This document shows positions 1 through 8,689 of a stretch of DNA of 64,000 nucleotides, piece after piece. Every line of letters begins with the position of its first letter. Within the stretch, counting starts at the first letter, position 1. Made by a program: the position numbers and the translations under genes. The stretch covers positions 21,454 through 85,453 of the forward strand of contig CALHLC010000017.1 in assembly GCA_938034385.1 (NCBI GenBank). Reading direction: 5' to 3'. Under the pieces are notes generated by a model. That model made no database searches and had not been told where the DNA came from. It saw only the letters and a program-made list of their open reading frames with translations. The DNA is from an uncultured Bacteriovoracaceae bacterium. Its GTDB lineage: Bacteria; Bdellovibrionota; Bacteriovoracia; Bacteriovoracales; Bacteriovoracaceae.

Positions 1-1
1 A

Positions 2-466
2 AATGAACATGAAATGTTTTTAAGCTTTATGTTTCAAGATCTAGATATTTTAAAAACTGATGACCAAAAACTGCGTGATTTATATTTTACACGTTTAAAA
101 GAGTTAAAAGAGTTCTTTCTAGAAGCAGATATGAATGATGCTGATAAAAAAACTTCTGTGTTTTTATCTAGAGCGAAGATGATGAAAAACATGGGGAACC
201 TTAAAGAAACCTATGATTATTTTAAGTCATGGATTGAAAAGAAAAAAGATACTTCTGAGATTGTAAAACTTGAATTTTTGAAAGTCTTAAGAGAATTGAA
301 AAAAGATGAAGAGGCATTAATATTAGCAGATTCTTTAATTACCCAATTACAAAAGACGTCTACAAATCATTTTTGTAAAAATTGTGGTTATAAATCAGAT
401 GCTGTTTTTTGGAGATGCCCACAATGTTTTGAATGGGAAACAATAAACTTTAAGGTGAGTCTTTAA
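2..466 (+). CDS. C-terminal part of a LapB (YciM)-like TPR protein with rubredoxin-type metal site
   Basis: The reading frame is open to the left edge, so the true start lies outside the window and the ATG at 14 is probably internal. The visible part is helical and charged, as expected for TPR repeats. It ends in a small metal-binding module with CKNCG and CPQC pairs followed by a Trp-containing tail. This arrangement closely resembles the C-terminal rubredoxin-like domain of LapB/YciM, the inner-membrane adaptor that links LpxC turnover by FtsH to LPS synthesis in enterobacteria. The same function here is inference, because the N-terminal membrane anchor and most TPRs cannot be seen. The stop codon overlaps the start of the next gene by one base, which suggests co-transcription. 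Confidence 0.7.
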   Translation, partial: NEHEMFLSFMFQDLDILKTDDQKLRDLYFTRLKELKEFFLEADMNDADKKTSVFLSRAKMMKNMGNLKETYDYFKSWIEKKKDTSEIVKLEFLKVLRELKKDEEALILADSLITQLQKTSTNHFCKNCGYKSDAVFWRCPQCFEWETINFKVSL

Positions 467-1284
467 TGGATGATTCCAATTTATATTTAGCTTTAGGCCT
501 AACTGTTTTTGCCGGTCTTTCTACTGGAATAGGTAGTGCTCTTGCCTTTTTTACCAAAAGAACAAATACCAAAGCTTTATCAATCGCTCTTGGTTTTTCT
601 GCTGGGGTGATGATTTATGTTTCCTTTGTAGAGATCTTCTTTAAGGGACAAGCCCTATTAACAAAAGCTTATGGACTAAAACTTGGTTCTATTTATAATA
701 CCTTAAGTTTTTTTGCTGGGATTTTTCTAATCGCTATTATTGATAAGATTATTCATAAGATAGGGATCGAAAACCCACATGAAGATATGATGATTGAAGA
801 TATGGATAATCCCGAAAAGAAACAAGATTATACTAAACTTTATAAAACTGGTCTTGTGACTGCTTCAGCTATTGCTATTCATAATTTTCCCGAAGGGCTA
901 GCAACATTTTTCTCGGCCATGCAAGATCCTTCAACAGGAATAATAATTGCATTGGCTATAGCCATTCATAATATTCCAGAAGGGATCGCTGTATCTGTTC
1001 CTATTTATTATGCTACCGGTGATAGAAAGAAAGCGTTTTATTATTCGGTTCTATCAGGACTTTCAGAACCAATAGGTGGTTTAATAGGCTACTTCTTTTT
1101 ATCTCAATTTATAGGAGATACATTAGTCGGGTGTATTTTTAGTGGAGTTGCGGGGATTATGATTTTTATCAGTCTCGATCAGTTATTACCTGCGGCCAGA
1201 GAGTATGGTGAACATCATTTATCTATTTATGGCTTGATTCTCGGTATGGGAACAATGGCAGTTAGTTTACTTTTATTTATTTGA
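466..1284 (+). CDS. ZIP-family divalent metal transporter (ZupT-like)
   Basis: Inner-membrane importer of Zn2+ and related divalent cations. The 272-residue protein has about eight hydrophobic segments and a charged, Met/Asp-rich loop around residues 105-120. It carries the two ZIP signatures HNFPEGLATF (near residue 140) and HNIPEGIAVS (near 168), whose His and Glu residues form the metal-binding core in the family. Length matches bacterial ZupT. The ATG overlaps the previous stop by one base, so it is probably translationally coupled to the LapB-like gene. Substrate preference among Zn, Fe, Mn and Co cannot be told from sequence. I did not use the symbol zupT because orthology was not tested. 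Confidence 0.9.
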   Translation: MDDSNLYLALGLTVFAGLSTGIGSALAFFTKRTNTKALSIALGFSAGVMIYVSFVEIFFKGQALLTKAYGLKLGSIYNTLSFFAGIFLIAIIDKIIHKIGIENPHEDMMIEDMDNPEKKQDYTKLYKTGLVTASAIAIHNFPEGLATFFSAMQDPSTGIIIALAIAIHNIPEGIAVSVPIYYATGDRKKAFYYSVLSGLSEPIGGLIGYFFLSQFIGDTLVGCIFSGVAGIMIFISLDQLLPAAREYGEHHLSIYGLILGMGTMAVSLLLFI

Positions 1285-1367
1285 TAGTAAATTAGGTCAG
1301 GATTCCTTGTTTTGACATTTATGTCTAGAATAATGTCGTTTAAGCCAGTTCTAGTTTCTTTACTCAT

Positions 1368-1396
1368 TTGACCAAGCAATGAGCAGCTAAGATAAT
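1368..1396 (+). promoter_or_regulatory. Sigma-70-type promoter for the BI-1 family gene
   Basis: TTGACC at 1368-1373 and GATAAT at 1391-1396 are separated by 17 bases. The predicted start near 1403 gives a short leader containing AAGGAG at 1405-1410, just before the ATG at 1416. Assigned by consensus match only. Confidence 0.65.
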
Positions 1397-1415
1397 ATAG
1401 ATATAAGGAGTTTTT

Positions 1416-2120
1416 ATGCAAAATTTTGGATTTGAAGGAATTAAAGCTGAGTCATCTCAAAGAAGGAGCTTTCTTTTTAAAACTTATCTTCATGTTTTTT
1501 TAGCTTTAGTACTTTTTGTTTGTATGCAAGCCTTGATGTTTCAAACAGGTGTTGCCAATGTCATATTACAAAAAATGGCTGGAATTAATTGGTTGTTAAT
1601 TTTAATGGCCTTTGGGATTTTATCATCTATGGCTTCACGAATGGCGTATCAAGTAAAAACACTTGCTGGTCAATATATGGCCCTCATCGCATTTGTTTTC
1701 TTATGGGCAATTTTATCATTATCTTTGGTTTCTAACTTTTATTATGGCTCAGGTCATATGGTAAAAAATGCAGCTCTTTTAACTTTAATATCTTTTTCTC
1801 TTTTAACAATTGGAACATTTGTTACAAAGGTAAATTTTTCATTTTTAGGAGTTTTCTTAAGATGGATAGGTATTTTAGCTATTTCTTTAATTGTTGTTCA
1901 GATACTTGGACCAATGCTTTTTGGTGCTGGACTTAGTTTTGGGTTAGGGACTTGGTTTACTCTAATGATGATTGCTTACGCTGGAGGATCTATACTTTAT
2001 AGTACTTCAAGAATTATGAGGGATTTTCCTGTAGATAAGCATGTTGCTGCTTCATTGGAATTATTCTCATCTATTATATTACTTTTTTGGTATATCTATA
2101 GTTACATGGGAAGAGATTAA
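1416..2120 (+). CDS. Bax inhibitor-1 / YccA family membrane protein
   Basis: A 234-residue polytopic inner-membrane protein with seven hydrophobic segments and a short cytoplasmic N-terminus. The fold pattern, the segment around residues 95-125 (the Tyr/Gly-rich SNFYYGSG loop) and the C-terminal acidic/aromatic helix fit the BI-1 (TMBIM/YccA/YbhL) family. Bacterial members such as YetJ are pH-sensitive calcium leak channels, and YccA interacts with FtsH. Neither role can be assigned here from sequence alone. The start is well supported by AAGGAG six bases upstream. The gene appears to be a single unit, with its own promoter at 1368 and a strong terminator at 2132. Confidence 0.85.
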   Translation: MQNFGFEGIKAESSQRRSFLFKTYLHVFLALVLFVCMQALMFQTGVANVILQKMAGINWLLILMAFGILSSMASRMAYQVKTLAGQYMALIAFVFLWAILSLSLVSNFYYGSGHMVKNAALLTLISFSLLTIGTFVTKVNFSFLGVFLRWIGILAISLIVVQILGPMLFGAGLSFGLGTWFTLMMIAYAGGSILYSTSRIMRDFPVDKHVAASLELFSSIILLFWYIYSYMGRD

Positions 2121-2131
2121 ATTATCAATTT

Positions 2132-2162
2132 AGCGGTTTTAAATCTTAAAACCGCTTTTTTA
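2132..2162 (+). terminator. Rho-independent terminator after the BI-1 gene
   Basis: A ten-base perfect stem AGCGGTTTTA / TAAAACCGCT (2132-2141 with 2147-2156) with a short loop is followed directly by six T. It lies 12 bases after the stop codon. Confidence 0.88.
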
Positions 2163-2319
2163 TCTATTTATAATTCTGACAGGTCTTTGCCATTTTTTGT
2201 TCTCGTTTTTGCTAAGTTAGAAAAATAACAATTTTACTCATATTCAAATTCATAAGATAAGTACCTATCATTTCAATAACTTAAACTTTATTTTTAAGTA
2301 ATAAAAAAAAGCCAGTAAA

Positions 2320-2348
2320 TTTACTGTCAGGGTTTATGATATTTATAC
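2320..2348 (+). promoter_or_regulatory. Possible promoter for the coiled-coil lipoprotein gene
   Basis: TTTACT at 2320-2325 and TTATAC at 2343-2348 are spaced by 17 bases and lie 24 bases upstream of the ATG. The -35 box overlaps a short palindrome AGTAAATTTACT. The match is moderate and the surroundings are very AT-rich, so confidence is limited. Confidence 0.4.
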
Positions 2349-2371
2349 ATTTTCAAATCGGAGAGATATAA

Positions 2372-4339
2372 ATGAAGTTTTCATTGAAATTATTAGTTCT
2401 TAGCTTATTCCTTAGTTCGTGTATGAATCAAGGAGTAAATACAGATAATAACTTAGATACAAAACTAGAAGAAAAAGTAATTTCTGAGGATGCAGTACAT
2501 GCAGCAGAATCTATTATACCTCACTCAGTTGCAGATGAGATCTTACAAGAAATTAAAGCCAATAATGATGAAGTCCTTGAAGTACAAGACGAGGAAAAAA
2601 TTCAAAAATGTATTTTAACAAATTCTCAAATTTTAATCTTTCAAAGTATTGGTGGTGAAGTTAACTTAAAAAAACTTGAATCATTTGAAGAAGGAATGTT
2701 ATTTGAGCATTTATCCTTGATCTTAGACGAGGAAGCTTTAATTGAAGAACTTAAGAAGATTTGTTCTCTTGAAAACATTGAAGAAATGGAAGCATTTTTA
2801 GAGCGATCAAAAGTTGAAAAATTTGAAAAACTAGAGGGCGAGATAAGGTTAATAATTGCTCAGGAGGTAGATGATAAGAAGGAAAAATTTGAAGAGGCTG
2901 CAGATAAAATTTCTGAACTAAAAAGAAGAGGAGATTTAGTCGGTGCTGCAAGGTTAATGAAGTCTATAGAGAAACATGTAAAGCATAAAAGTCGAAAATT
3001 AAAATCTAATGCTGTTAAAAATCTTTTTAGAAAGATTAATAATAGAGAGGAATTATTAAGTAATATTGATGCTCAGCAAACGATTGCAAAAGATGCTGAT
3101 GTTGAGGATAAAAAAGAGGCCATAGAGAAAATATCAAAGTCGGAACAAGACATTAAAGAGATTGAGAAGAAAAGAATTGCATTAAAGAAGATGCAAGATA
3201 AAATTTCTAAGTCTAAAGCAGAGATAGAAGAACGTAGAAAGAAAATGGTGAAGTTACGTCGAATAGAACTGAGACAAAGAAAAAAAGCAGGTAAAGCTGC
3301 TGATAAGAAAAAAGACCTTGAATTCAGAAAGAAGTTAGCAGAGATTAAGAGAAACAAATCAAAGAATAAAAAGAGTGAAGAAGAACTGAAGCTTAAGGTG
3401 GAGAGAAATCTAGAGAAACTTAAAAAGAACCAAGAGTTGAGAAAATCTTTAGCTGATAAACATAAGGACTTACAAAGTGTTTTTAAAAATAGTAAAGCAA
3501 TAAAGATTAATACACTTAGTGCCGGGTTAACTCAAACAACGAAAGAACAAGATCTTATTATTAATAAAAATAAATCCAGAGCTATTCATTCAAAACTTAA
3601 TAAAACTAAAAATTTATTAATTAAGGCAAGGTTAAGCAATAAGAATATTCTATTGCTTAAAGAGAACATTGAAGAATCAAAAAAGCTAATGAAATTAAGA
3701 TCGAAACTTTCTAAGAAAGAATTTAGAGCTAGACTTTTAAAAATCTTAAAGGACAGACACGAAATCTTAAAAGTAGAGAATAACAAGATCGAAAATGAAG
3801 ATCTTCCTAAAGCTCCTATTTTAAAAGATACAAAAGAAGAAGAGCAAAAGCGTGATAGAAAGTTACTAGAACTTAAGAAACGCAGAGATATAGAAAGAAA
3901 AAGAATCCAAGAACGAAGAGACAGAGAAGAAGATGACAGAGGTGAAGAAGAAGATAGAGACGAGGAAGAAGATAGAGATAAAGAAGAGGACAGAGACGAA
4001 AAAGAAGACAGAGACGTGGATAGAGACGAAGACAGAGACGAAGAAGATAGAATGGAAGTCATAAAACCTCCTCGATTTGCTTGCTTACAAGCAATTCCTA
4101 AATGTAGACCAGGTTTTATAGCTCAAGATACAAGATCGGATAAAACACAAGGATGCCCAAGATATGAATGCGTAGGTGGCGATGATGAAGGAGATGACTT
4201 TGAGTTTGGTCTTGAAGATCACGAGGCTGGTCAAGAATGTAGAGAGAAACTTGAGAGAATGAGGGCCGTAATGAGGTGTGGTTCTGAAACTATTCCTCGA
4301 ATTGTGAACTTCAAAGGTTGTGATATAAAGTGTCTGTAA
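2372..4339 (+). CDS. Large coiled-coil lipoprotein with charged repeats and a Cys-rich tail
   Basis: No family recognised. The 655-residue product starts with a lipoprotein signal (hydrophobic stretch ending LSSC, predicted lipidated Cys at 17). Residues of about 150-510 are dominated by Lys, Glu, Leu and Arg in heptad-like order, which suggests a long coiled coil. Residues of about 515-560 are a low-complexity Arg-Asp-Glu tract. The last 95 residues hold ten Cys in short motifs (AIPKC, GCPRYEC, CGSET, GCDIKC). The GCPRYEC type of motif recalls small disulfide-rich extracellular repeats, so an envelope or periplasmic location is likely. It has a good ribosome site (GGAGAG) and stands alone, with no clear terminator after it. 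Confidence 0.75.
   Translation: MKFSLKLLVLSLFLSSCMNQGVNTDNNLDTKLEEKVISEDAVHAAESIIPHSVADEILQEIKANNDEVLEVQDEEKIQKCILTNSQILIFQSIGGEVNLKKLESFEEGMLFEHLSLILDEEALIEELKKICSLENIEEMEAFLERSKVEKFEKLEGEIRLIIAQEVDDKKEKFEEAADKISELKRRGDLVGAARLMKSIEKHVKHKSRKLKSNAVKNLFRKINNREELLSNIDAQQTIAKDADVEDKKEAIEKISKSEQDIKEIEKKRIALKKMQDKISKSKAEIEERRKKMVKLRRIELRQRKKAGKAADKKKDLEFRKKLAEIKRNKSKNKKSEEELKLKVERNLEKLKKNQELRKSLADKHKDLQSVFKNSKAIKINTLSAGLTQTTKEQDLIINKNKSRAIHSKLNKTKNLLIKARLSNKNILLLKENIEESKKLMKLRSKLSKKEFRARLLKILKDRHEILKVENNKIENEDLPKAPILKDTKEEEQKRDRKLLELKKRRDIERKRIQERRDREEDDRGEEEDRDEEEDRDKEEDRDEKEDRDVDRDEDRDEEDRMEVIKPPRFACLQAIPKCRPGFIAQDTRSDKTQGCPRYECVGGDDEGDDFEFGLEDHEAGQECREKLERMRAVMRCGSETIPRIVNFKGCDIKCL
3918..4050 (+). 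repeat. Low-complexity GA-rich tract encoding Arg-Asp-Glu repeats
   Basis: Imperfect repeats of the unit GACAGAGACGAAGAA and its relatives encode runs such as EEDRDEKEDRD inside the coiled-coil lipoprotein. The near-repetitive DNA is a likely site of length variation by slippage. The Ser-rich frame on the opposite strand is a by-product. Confidence 0.8.
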
Positions 4340-4420
4340 CTGATTAAGTCAGTTCCCTTATAGCACATTTTTCCTTTCTTATTAAGCTATTAAGATCTAT
4401 TTAAGAGTAAATATTAAAGT

Positions 4421-4448
4421 CCCGATTATTAAATAACATGATCGGGAG
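4421..4448 (+). other. Inverted repeat overlapping the ribosome binding site of the next lipoprotein
   Basis: CCCGAT at 4421-4426 can pair with ATCGGG at 4441-4446. The right arm contains part of the Shine-Dalgarno GGGAG (4444-4448) that serves the TTG start at 4455. Pairing would hide the ribosome site. It may be chance or a simple translational control element. Confidence 0.35.
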
Positions 4449-4454
4449 AATTCA

Positions 4455-4985
4455 TTGAAAAACCTTATTCAAATTATTTCATTATTACTGTTTTTTTCTT
4501 GTGGAGAGCTAAGTAGTACAAGTAATAAACCCTTTATAGAAGAACTAAGTCCTGATGATCCTAATACGGAAGTAGAAGTTCCTCGGGTTATAGAGAGAAC
4601 TTTTCAAGTCACCTATCCTTGGGGACTTAGAGAAGGTTTGATTTATCAAAATGGAAGTGCTGAAATTATTCATTGTGGTAATTTATCAGATGAAGAAAAA
4701 ATAGAAATCAGTGAGTTATTAAATATTGGGTTGCAAGATCACTTAAGTGGAAATGAAAGAAATGATCCATTAAGTACAACTGCTGATACTATCACAGATG
4801 ATGATTGTCACAAGAGAGAGGTCTATATAAGAGAAGGAATTTATTCCACTCACGAGCTTGATGATGTAAGAGGACATAGTATTGACTCTATTGTAAATTG
4901 TATAAATACAGATGGTGTGACTATAGATGAGAATGGTCCGTACTTTGCTATCAAATCAACTTGTGCTTTGTTAGAAAAATTATAA
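4455..4985 (+). CDS. Small lipoprotein of unknown function
   Basis: No family recognised. The start is a TTG with GGGAG six bases upstream; no better in-frame ATG precedes the signal sequence. The 176-residue product begins with a lipoprotein signal ending FFSC (Cys at about 16), followed by a Ser/Thr/Pro-rich linker and an acidic domain with four further Cys that could form disulfides. It is probably anchored in the envelope. It ends six bases before the convergent AI-2E-type transporter gene, with no terminator hairpin between them. Confidence 0.65.
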   Translation: MKNLIQIISLLLFFSCGELSSTSNKPFIEELSPDDPNTEVEVPRVIERTFQVTYPWGLREGLIYQNGSAEIIHCGNLSDEEKIEISELLNIGLQDHLSGNERNDPLSTTADTITDDDCHKREVYIREGIYSTHELDDVRGHSIDSIVNCINTDGVTIDENGPYFAIKSTCALLEKL

Positions 4986-4991
4986 TTAGGC

Positions 4992-6053
4992 TTAGTCTAC
5001 TAAATATTTGTCTCGGAATAATTTTGCAGTAGTTAAGAATAAAGTTCCAATTAATGGACCATAGAAAACGCCTGCTATACCAAAAACTGTCATCCCACCT
5101 ATAATGGTAAATAAAACAAACATTGAGTTGATTTTAATTCTATTTCCTATGAATTTGGGTTTAAACCAATTTTCAACGAGAAAAGCAACACCTAAGGTAA
5201 AGACTAATAAGAAAATTCCAGCACCTAAACGTTGTTCAAATAAAATTAAATATAAGCTGGCAGGTATTGTAATAATTGAAATTCCAAGTAAAGGAATAAA
5301 TGCTAAAATAACCATCATAGCTGTCCATAAAAAAGGTGAGTCGATCCCTAAAACTAGAAATGCAATTCCTGCAAGACCACCTTGGATAACTCCACCAAGG
5401 CCATTACAGACTAAAGAAACGTAATTCATTTGGTTGAATGTAGAAATGAGTAATTCTTCATCTTTAGTTTCAAGTGGAGAAAGAGCTATGACGTACTTTT
5501 TAAGAATATCACCTTGAGCAAATAAAACAAATGTAGTCATAATTGCAATTGAGAAGTCGAAGAAAAATCCTAATAAATTTCCAGCTATTTTATTAAATAT
5601 GCCGAGGAAAGTTCCAGATAAGTTTTGAGAAGCTTCTAAGATTTTTGCATAAAGTGTATTAAGATCTGGATTAATTCCCAAAAAAGACATTGTTTTTTGA
5701 AATAATTTTGCAACATATCCATCACTTTCTAGAAAAGTTTCTAGCTTTCCACTTGCTATAAAACCTTTAGTTATAGAGTAAAATTGATAGGCCTCCGAAG
5801 AGATTTGAGCGACAAGATAAAGAAGGGGTAAAACAACTCCTATAGTGATCAATAAACATGTAATAATAGCACTAAGATTTTTTGATAGCTTTTTTTTAAG
5901 GTTAAAATACCGAAACAAAGAAACAAAGCTTCCAGCTAGAATTCCACCGAAAATCATGGGGCCTAGTAAAGGTTTGAATATTAAATATAAAAAATAAATT
6001 AAGATTAAAAAAATAACTGTAAAAAAGATGACTTCATTTTGCTTTTTATTCAT
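4992..6053 (-). CDS. AI-2E family transporter (PerM/YdiK type)
   Basis: A 353-residue polytopic membrane protein with paired hydrophobic segments at the N-terminus, a soluble region at about residues 90-150 and a C-terminal transmembrane bundle. The C-terminal motif GIAGVFYGPLIG is typical of the AI-2E (formerly UPF0118) family. Family members include E. coli TqsA, linked to autoinducer-2 export, and Na+/H+ antiporters in other bacteria, so the substrate here is unknown. The start overlaps the end of the LOG gene by eight bases, which implies one transcript with that gene first. Confidence 0.88.
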   Translation of the reverse strand: MNKKQNEVIFFTVIFLILIYFLYLIFKPLLGPMIFGGILAGSFVSLFRYFNLKKKLSKNLSAIITCLLITIGVVLPLLYLVAQISSEAYQFYSITKGFIASGKLETFLESDGYVAKLFQKTMSFLGINPDLNTLYAKILEASQNLSGTFLGIFNKIAGNLLGFFFDFSIAIMTTFVLFAQGDILKKYVIALSPLETKDEELLISTFNQMNYVSLVCNGLGGVIQGGLAGIAFLVLGIDSPFLWTAMMVILAFIPLLGISIITIPASLYLILFEQRLGAGIFLLVFTLGVAFLVENWFKPKFIGNRIKINSMFVLFTIIGGMTVFGIAGVFYGPLIGTLFLTTAKLFRDKYLVD

Positions 6054-6591
6054 TTTCTTTTAACCATTTGAAAAATTGTTCATTGTTTTCTAAAAATTGG
6101 GGTTCGAAAGTATCATAGACTTTAATGAATTTTTCTTTTTCAGCATTTTGTATCCAAGTTTTGATTCCATCAAAGTAGCCAAACCAATTTATAAAAACAA
6201 CCGGTTTTTTATGAATATCAAGCTGATTCCAAGTAATAGATTCAAAGGCTTCATCCAGTGTTCCAAAGCCTCCTGGGAGAATAACTAAGATATCTGACCT
6301 TTTATACAAGATTTTTTTTCTCTCATGCATGTCCTCAGTGATAATCAATTCATCTATTTTTTCGTTAGCTATTTCTCTAGTCGTAATAATCTTAGGAACA
6401 ACCCCTAAGACATGTGCTCCGAATTTCTTTGCTTCATCAGCAATACAACCCATGAGACCAATAGTGGCCCCTCCATAGACTAAATCATAATTATGCTCAC
6501 ACATAGAGCGAGCAAACTCTTTAGCTTTATCGAAGTATTTGTCATCTAAATGACTACTTGCTGAACAAAAGACTCCTAAGGTTTTGAACAT
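6046..6591 (-). CDS. LOG family protein (TIGR00730 type, nucleotide phosphoribohydrolase-like)
   Basis: Rossmann-like cytosolic enzyme of 181 residues. Characteristic motifs are YGGATIGLMG near residue 40 and PGGFGTLDE near 106, the signature of LOG-type cytokinin riboside 5'-monophosphate phosphoribohydrolases. In bacteria outside plant associations these probably act on nucleoside monophosphates. Arg and Lys residues of the family (MHERKKILYKRSD) are kept. The start is supported by AGGAGT upstream on the minus strand. It is the first gene of a two-gene unit with the AI-2E transporter and is divergent from nhaC. Confidence 0.88.
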   Translation of the reverse strand: MFKTLGVFCSASSHLDDKYFDKAKEFARSMCEHNYDLVYGGATIGLMGCIADEAKKFGAHVLGVVPKIITTREIANEKIDELIITEDMHERKKILYKRSDILVILPGGFGTLDEAFESITWNQLDIHKKPVVFINWFGYFDGIKTWIQNAEKEKFIKVYDTFEPQFLENNEQFFKWLKENE

Positions 6592-6631
6592 ATTTTGACT
6601 CCTAGCAAAATTGTGTCAATTACATTTATTT

Positions 6632-6660
6632 TTGTCAATTTATAAGGCCTCTTATATTGT
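6632..6660 (+). promoter_or_regulatory. Probable promoter for the NhaC gene
   Basis: TTGTCA at 6632-6637 and TATTGT at 6655-6660 are 17 bases apart. A second TGTCAAT copy lies 19 bases upstream at 6614-6620. It is in the divergent region between the LOG gene and nhaC, about 50 bases before the start. Confidence 0.45.
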
Positions 6661-6710
6661 AAATAACCATGATTGTCCAAATGGATCCAATCAGTATTTA
6701 GGAGTACATT

Positions 6711-8123
6711 TTGAAAAAAAACGTTAGGTTAATTGAAGCTCTCATTCCAGTGATTGTCCTTATCATTTTATTAATAATTAATGTCAAGATCTTTAAAGAT
6801 GACGCTACTTATGGACCTAATCAATTAGCACTATTTTTTAGTGGTTTTATTGCTTGCCTTTTAGGAGTGACTCTTCAAAAAGTGTCTTATAAAGATCTGG
6901 AAAATGTTGCAATTTCTTCTATCAAAAATTCCTTGCAGGCAAACTTAATACTTTTATTAGTTGGGTCCTTAATTGGGTTGTGGATTCTATCAGGAGTTGT
7001 TCCAACAATGATTTATTATGGAATTCAAATTATAAGTCCTAAATTCTTTCTCCCTACAGCCTGTATTTTATGTTGCTTTGTTTCTCTTTCAACTGGAAGT
7101 AGTTGGTCAACAGGTGGAACAGTTGGTATTGCTTTGATTGGTATAGGAGCAGCTCTTGATATTCCTCTCCCTATGGTAGCAGGTGCCGTTATTAGTGGAA
7201 GTTATTTTGGCGATAAACTTTCACCCTTATCAGATACAACAAATCTTGCTCCGGCCATGGCGGGAGCGAATTTATTTGAACATATTAGGTATTTATTAAT
7301 TACTACTCTTCCAGCAATTACCATAGCAATCATTCTATTTACAATTGTAGGGCTGAACTATGCTCCTTCAGAAGTAGACTTGGATAAAGTGAAAGGTTTC
7401 TTAGAAACGATTAATTCTCAATTTAAAATCACTCCTTTTCTATTTATTGCCCCTTTGTTTGTATTATTTTTAGTTTATAAAAAAGTTCCAGCTCTCCCCT
7501 CTATGTTTTTAGGCGCTTTACTCGGTGGGATTTTAGCGATGATTTTTCAACCTCATCTATTAGATTCCAATGCTTATAAAAGTATAATCGAAGTTGCTGC
7601 AGATGGTTTTAAATCAGATTCAGGAGTTAAAGAAGTTGATAAGCTCTTTTCTAGGGGAGGGATGTCAAGTATGTTAAATACCGTTTGGCTTATTATTACA
7701 GCAATGTTTTTTGGTGGGATGATGGAAGCATGTGGGTATTTGCAAAAAATTGCAGGTGTATTATTAGACTTTGTTTCTGGAACTGGTTCTTTAATATTGG
7801 CCACAATTTCAAGTTGTATATTCCTAAATATCACGGCCTCAGATCAATATCTATCTATTGTTGTTGCTGGTAGAATGTTTAGAAATGCTTTCAAACAAAG
7901 AGGTCTTGCTGCCGTTAACTTATCCAGAAGTTTAGAAGATGGAGGAACAGTCACTTCCGTTTTGGTCCCATGGAATTCAGGAGGAGCTTATTTTAGCGGA
8001 ATTTTAGGTGTCCCAACGCTTTCTTATTTACCGTATTGCTTTTTTAATCTTTTAAGTCCTGTTATCTCTGTCATAATTGGATTCTTAGGTCTTTATATTA
8101 GAAAAGGAAGCGAGACAGCTTAA
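6711..8123 (+). CDS. nhaC: NhaC family Na+/H+ antiporter
   Basis: Polytopic inner-membrane antiporter of 470 residues, usual length for NhaC. It exchanges Na+ for H+ (some relatives exchange malate/lactate), supporting pH and sodium homeostasis. The family signature GDKLSPLSDTTNLAPAMAG region lies near residue 170, and the C-terminal half carries the conserved VPWNSGGAY motif. The start is a TTG placed correctly behind TTTAGGAG; no ATG is available before the first membrane segment. A YiiX-like gene follows after only eight bases and may be on the same transcript. A sodium-dependent physiology (marine or halotolerant host) is suggested but not proven. Confidence 0.88.
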   Translation: MKKNVRLIEALIPVIVLIILLIINVKIFKDDATYGPNQLALFFSGFIACLLGVTLQKVSYKDLENVAISSIKNSLQANLILLLVGSLIGLWILSGVVPTMIYYGIQIISPKFFLPTACILCCFVSLSTGSSWSTGGTVGIALIGIGAALDIPLPMVAGAVISGSYFGDKLSPLSDTTNLAPAMAGANLFEHIRYLLITTLPAITIAIILFTIVGLNYAPSEVDLDKVKGFLETINSQFKITPFLFIAPLFVLFLVYKKVPALPSMFLGALLGGILAMIFQPHLLDSNAYKSIIEVAADGFKSDSGVKEVDKLFSRGGMSSMLNTVWLIITAMFFGGMMEACGYLQKIAGVLLDFVSGTGSLILATISSCIFLNITASDQYLSIVVAGRMFRNAFKQRGLAAVNLSRSLEDGGTVTSVLVPWNSGGAYFSGILGVPTLSYLPYCFFNLLSPVISVIIGFLGLYIRKGSETA

Positions 8124-8131
8124 GTAGTTTT

Positions 8132-8689
8132 ATGATGAAGTATGTACTTTTATTTTTAAGTCTTTCTGGCTTTTCTTTTGAGATTGGTGATTTAATCTTA
8201 CAGCCTCTTCATTGCAGTTTGTGTACTGCTATTGAAAACGAGACTGATAGTATTTACTCACATATTGGGATTGTTATTAGCAAAAATCCAATCTTAGTTG
8301 CTGAGGCATTTGAAAAAGTAAGAGTCGTCTCTTTAGAAAAATTTTTAAGCAAAACACAAAGAAATCAAAATGTTAAAATATTAAGAAACTCTGAGATGAG
8401 AAAAGTGAATAAGTATTTATTTGTACAAGATTTTCAAACAATCTTTCTAGGTCTTTCTTATGATTCTGAATTTCTATGGTCTAGTGATAAGATTTATTGC
8501 TCTGAGCTGATCTATAAACTTCTCAACCTTTATGGTATCTCTCAACCTCGTCCTGAAGTAATGAGCTTTTCTAAGGCCCATACATTTTGGGATAAATATT
8601 ACAAGGGTAATATCCCTGTTCAGGAACTGGGTATATCTCCAGCAGATTATGATGAAAGTCCATATTTTAGAGAAGTGATAAGACTTTAA
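8132..8689 (+). CDS. Exported YiiX/YebB-like permuted papain-fold (NlpC/P60-related) protein
   Basis: A 185-residue protein with a short signal sequence of about 16 residues. The order of active-site elements is the permuted one seen in YiiX-type enzymes: GDLILQ at the start of the mature chain, a His in SHIGIVI at about residue 46 and a late Cys in the YCSELIYKLL helix. Relatives hydrolyse amide or lipid-linked substrates in the envelope, but the substrate is unknown. It follows nhaC by eight bases without a strong ribosome site. Its TAA stop shares the palindrome TTAA with the stop of the convergent kinase-like gene. Confidence 0.75.
   Translation: MMKYVLLFLSLSGFSFEIGDLILQPLHCSLCTAIENETDSIYSHIGIVISKNPILVAEAFEKVRVVSLEKFLSKTQRNQNVKILRNSEMRKVNKYLFVQDFQTIFLGLSYDSEFLWSSDKIYCSELIYKLLNLYGISQPRPEVMSFSKAHTFWDKYYKGNIPVQELGISPADYDESPYFREVIRL

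Noticed and set aside
3586..4062. Ser-rich reading frame on the minus strand
   Set aside because: It is the antisense of the low-complexity Arg-Asp-Glu tract, has no ribosome site and lies inside a well-supported gene.
4338..4354. Terminator after the coiled-coil lipoprotein gene
   Set aside because: AACTGA/TCAGTT is only six bases, overlaps the stop codon and has no T tract.
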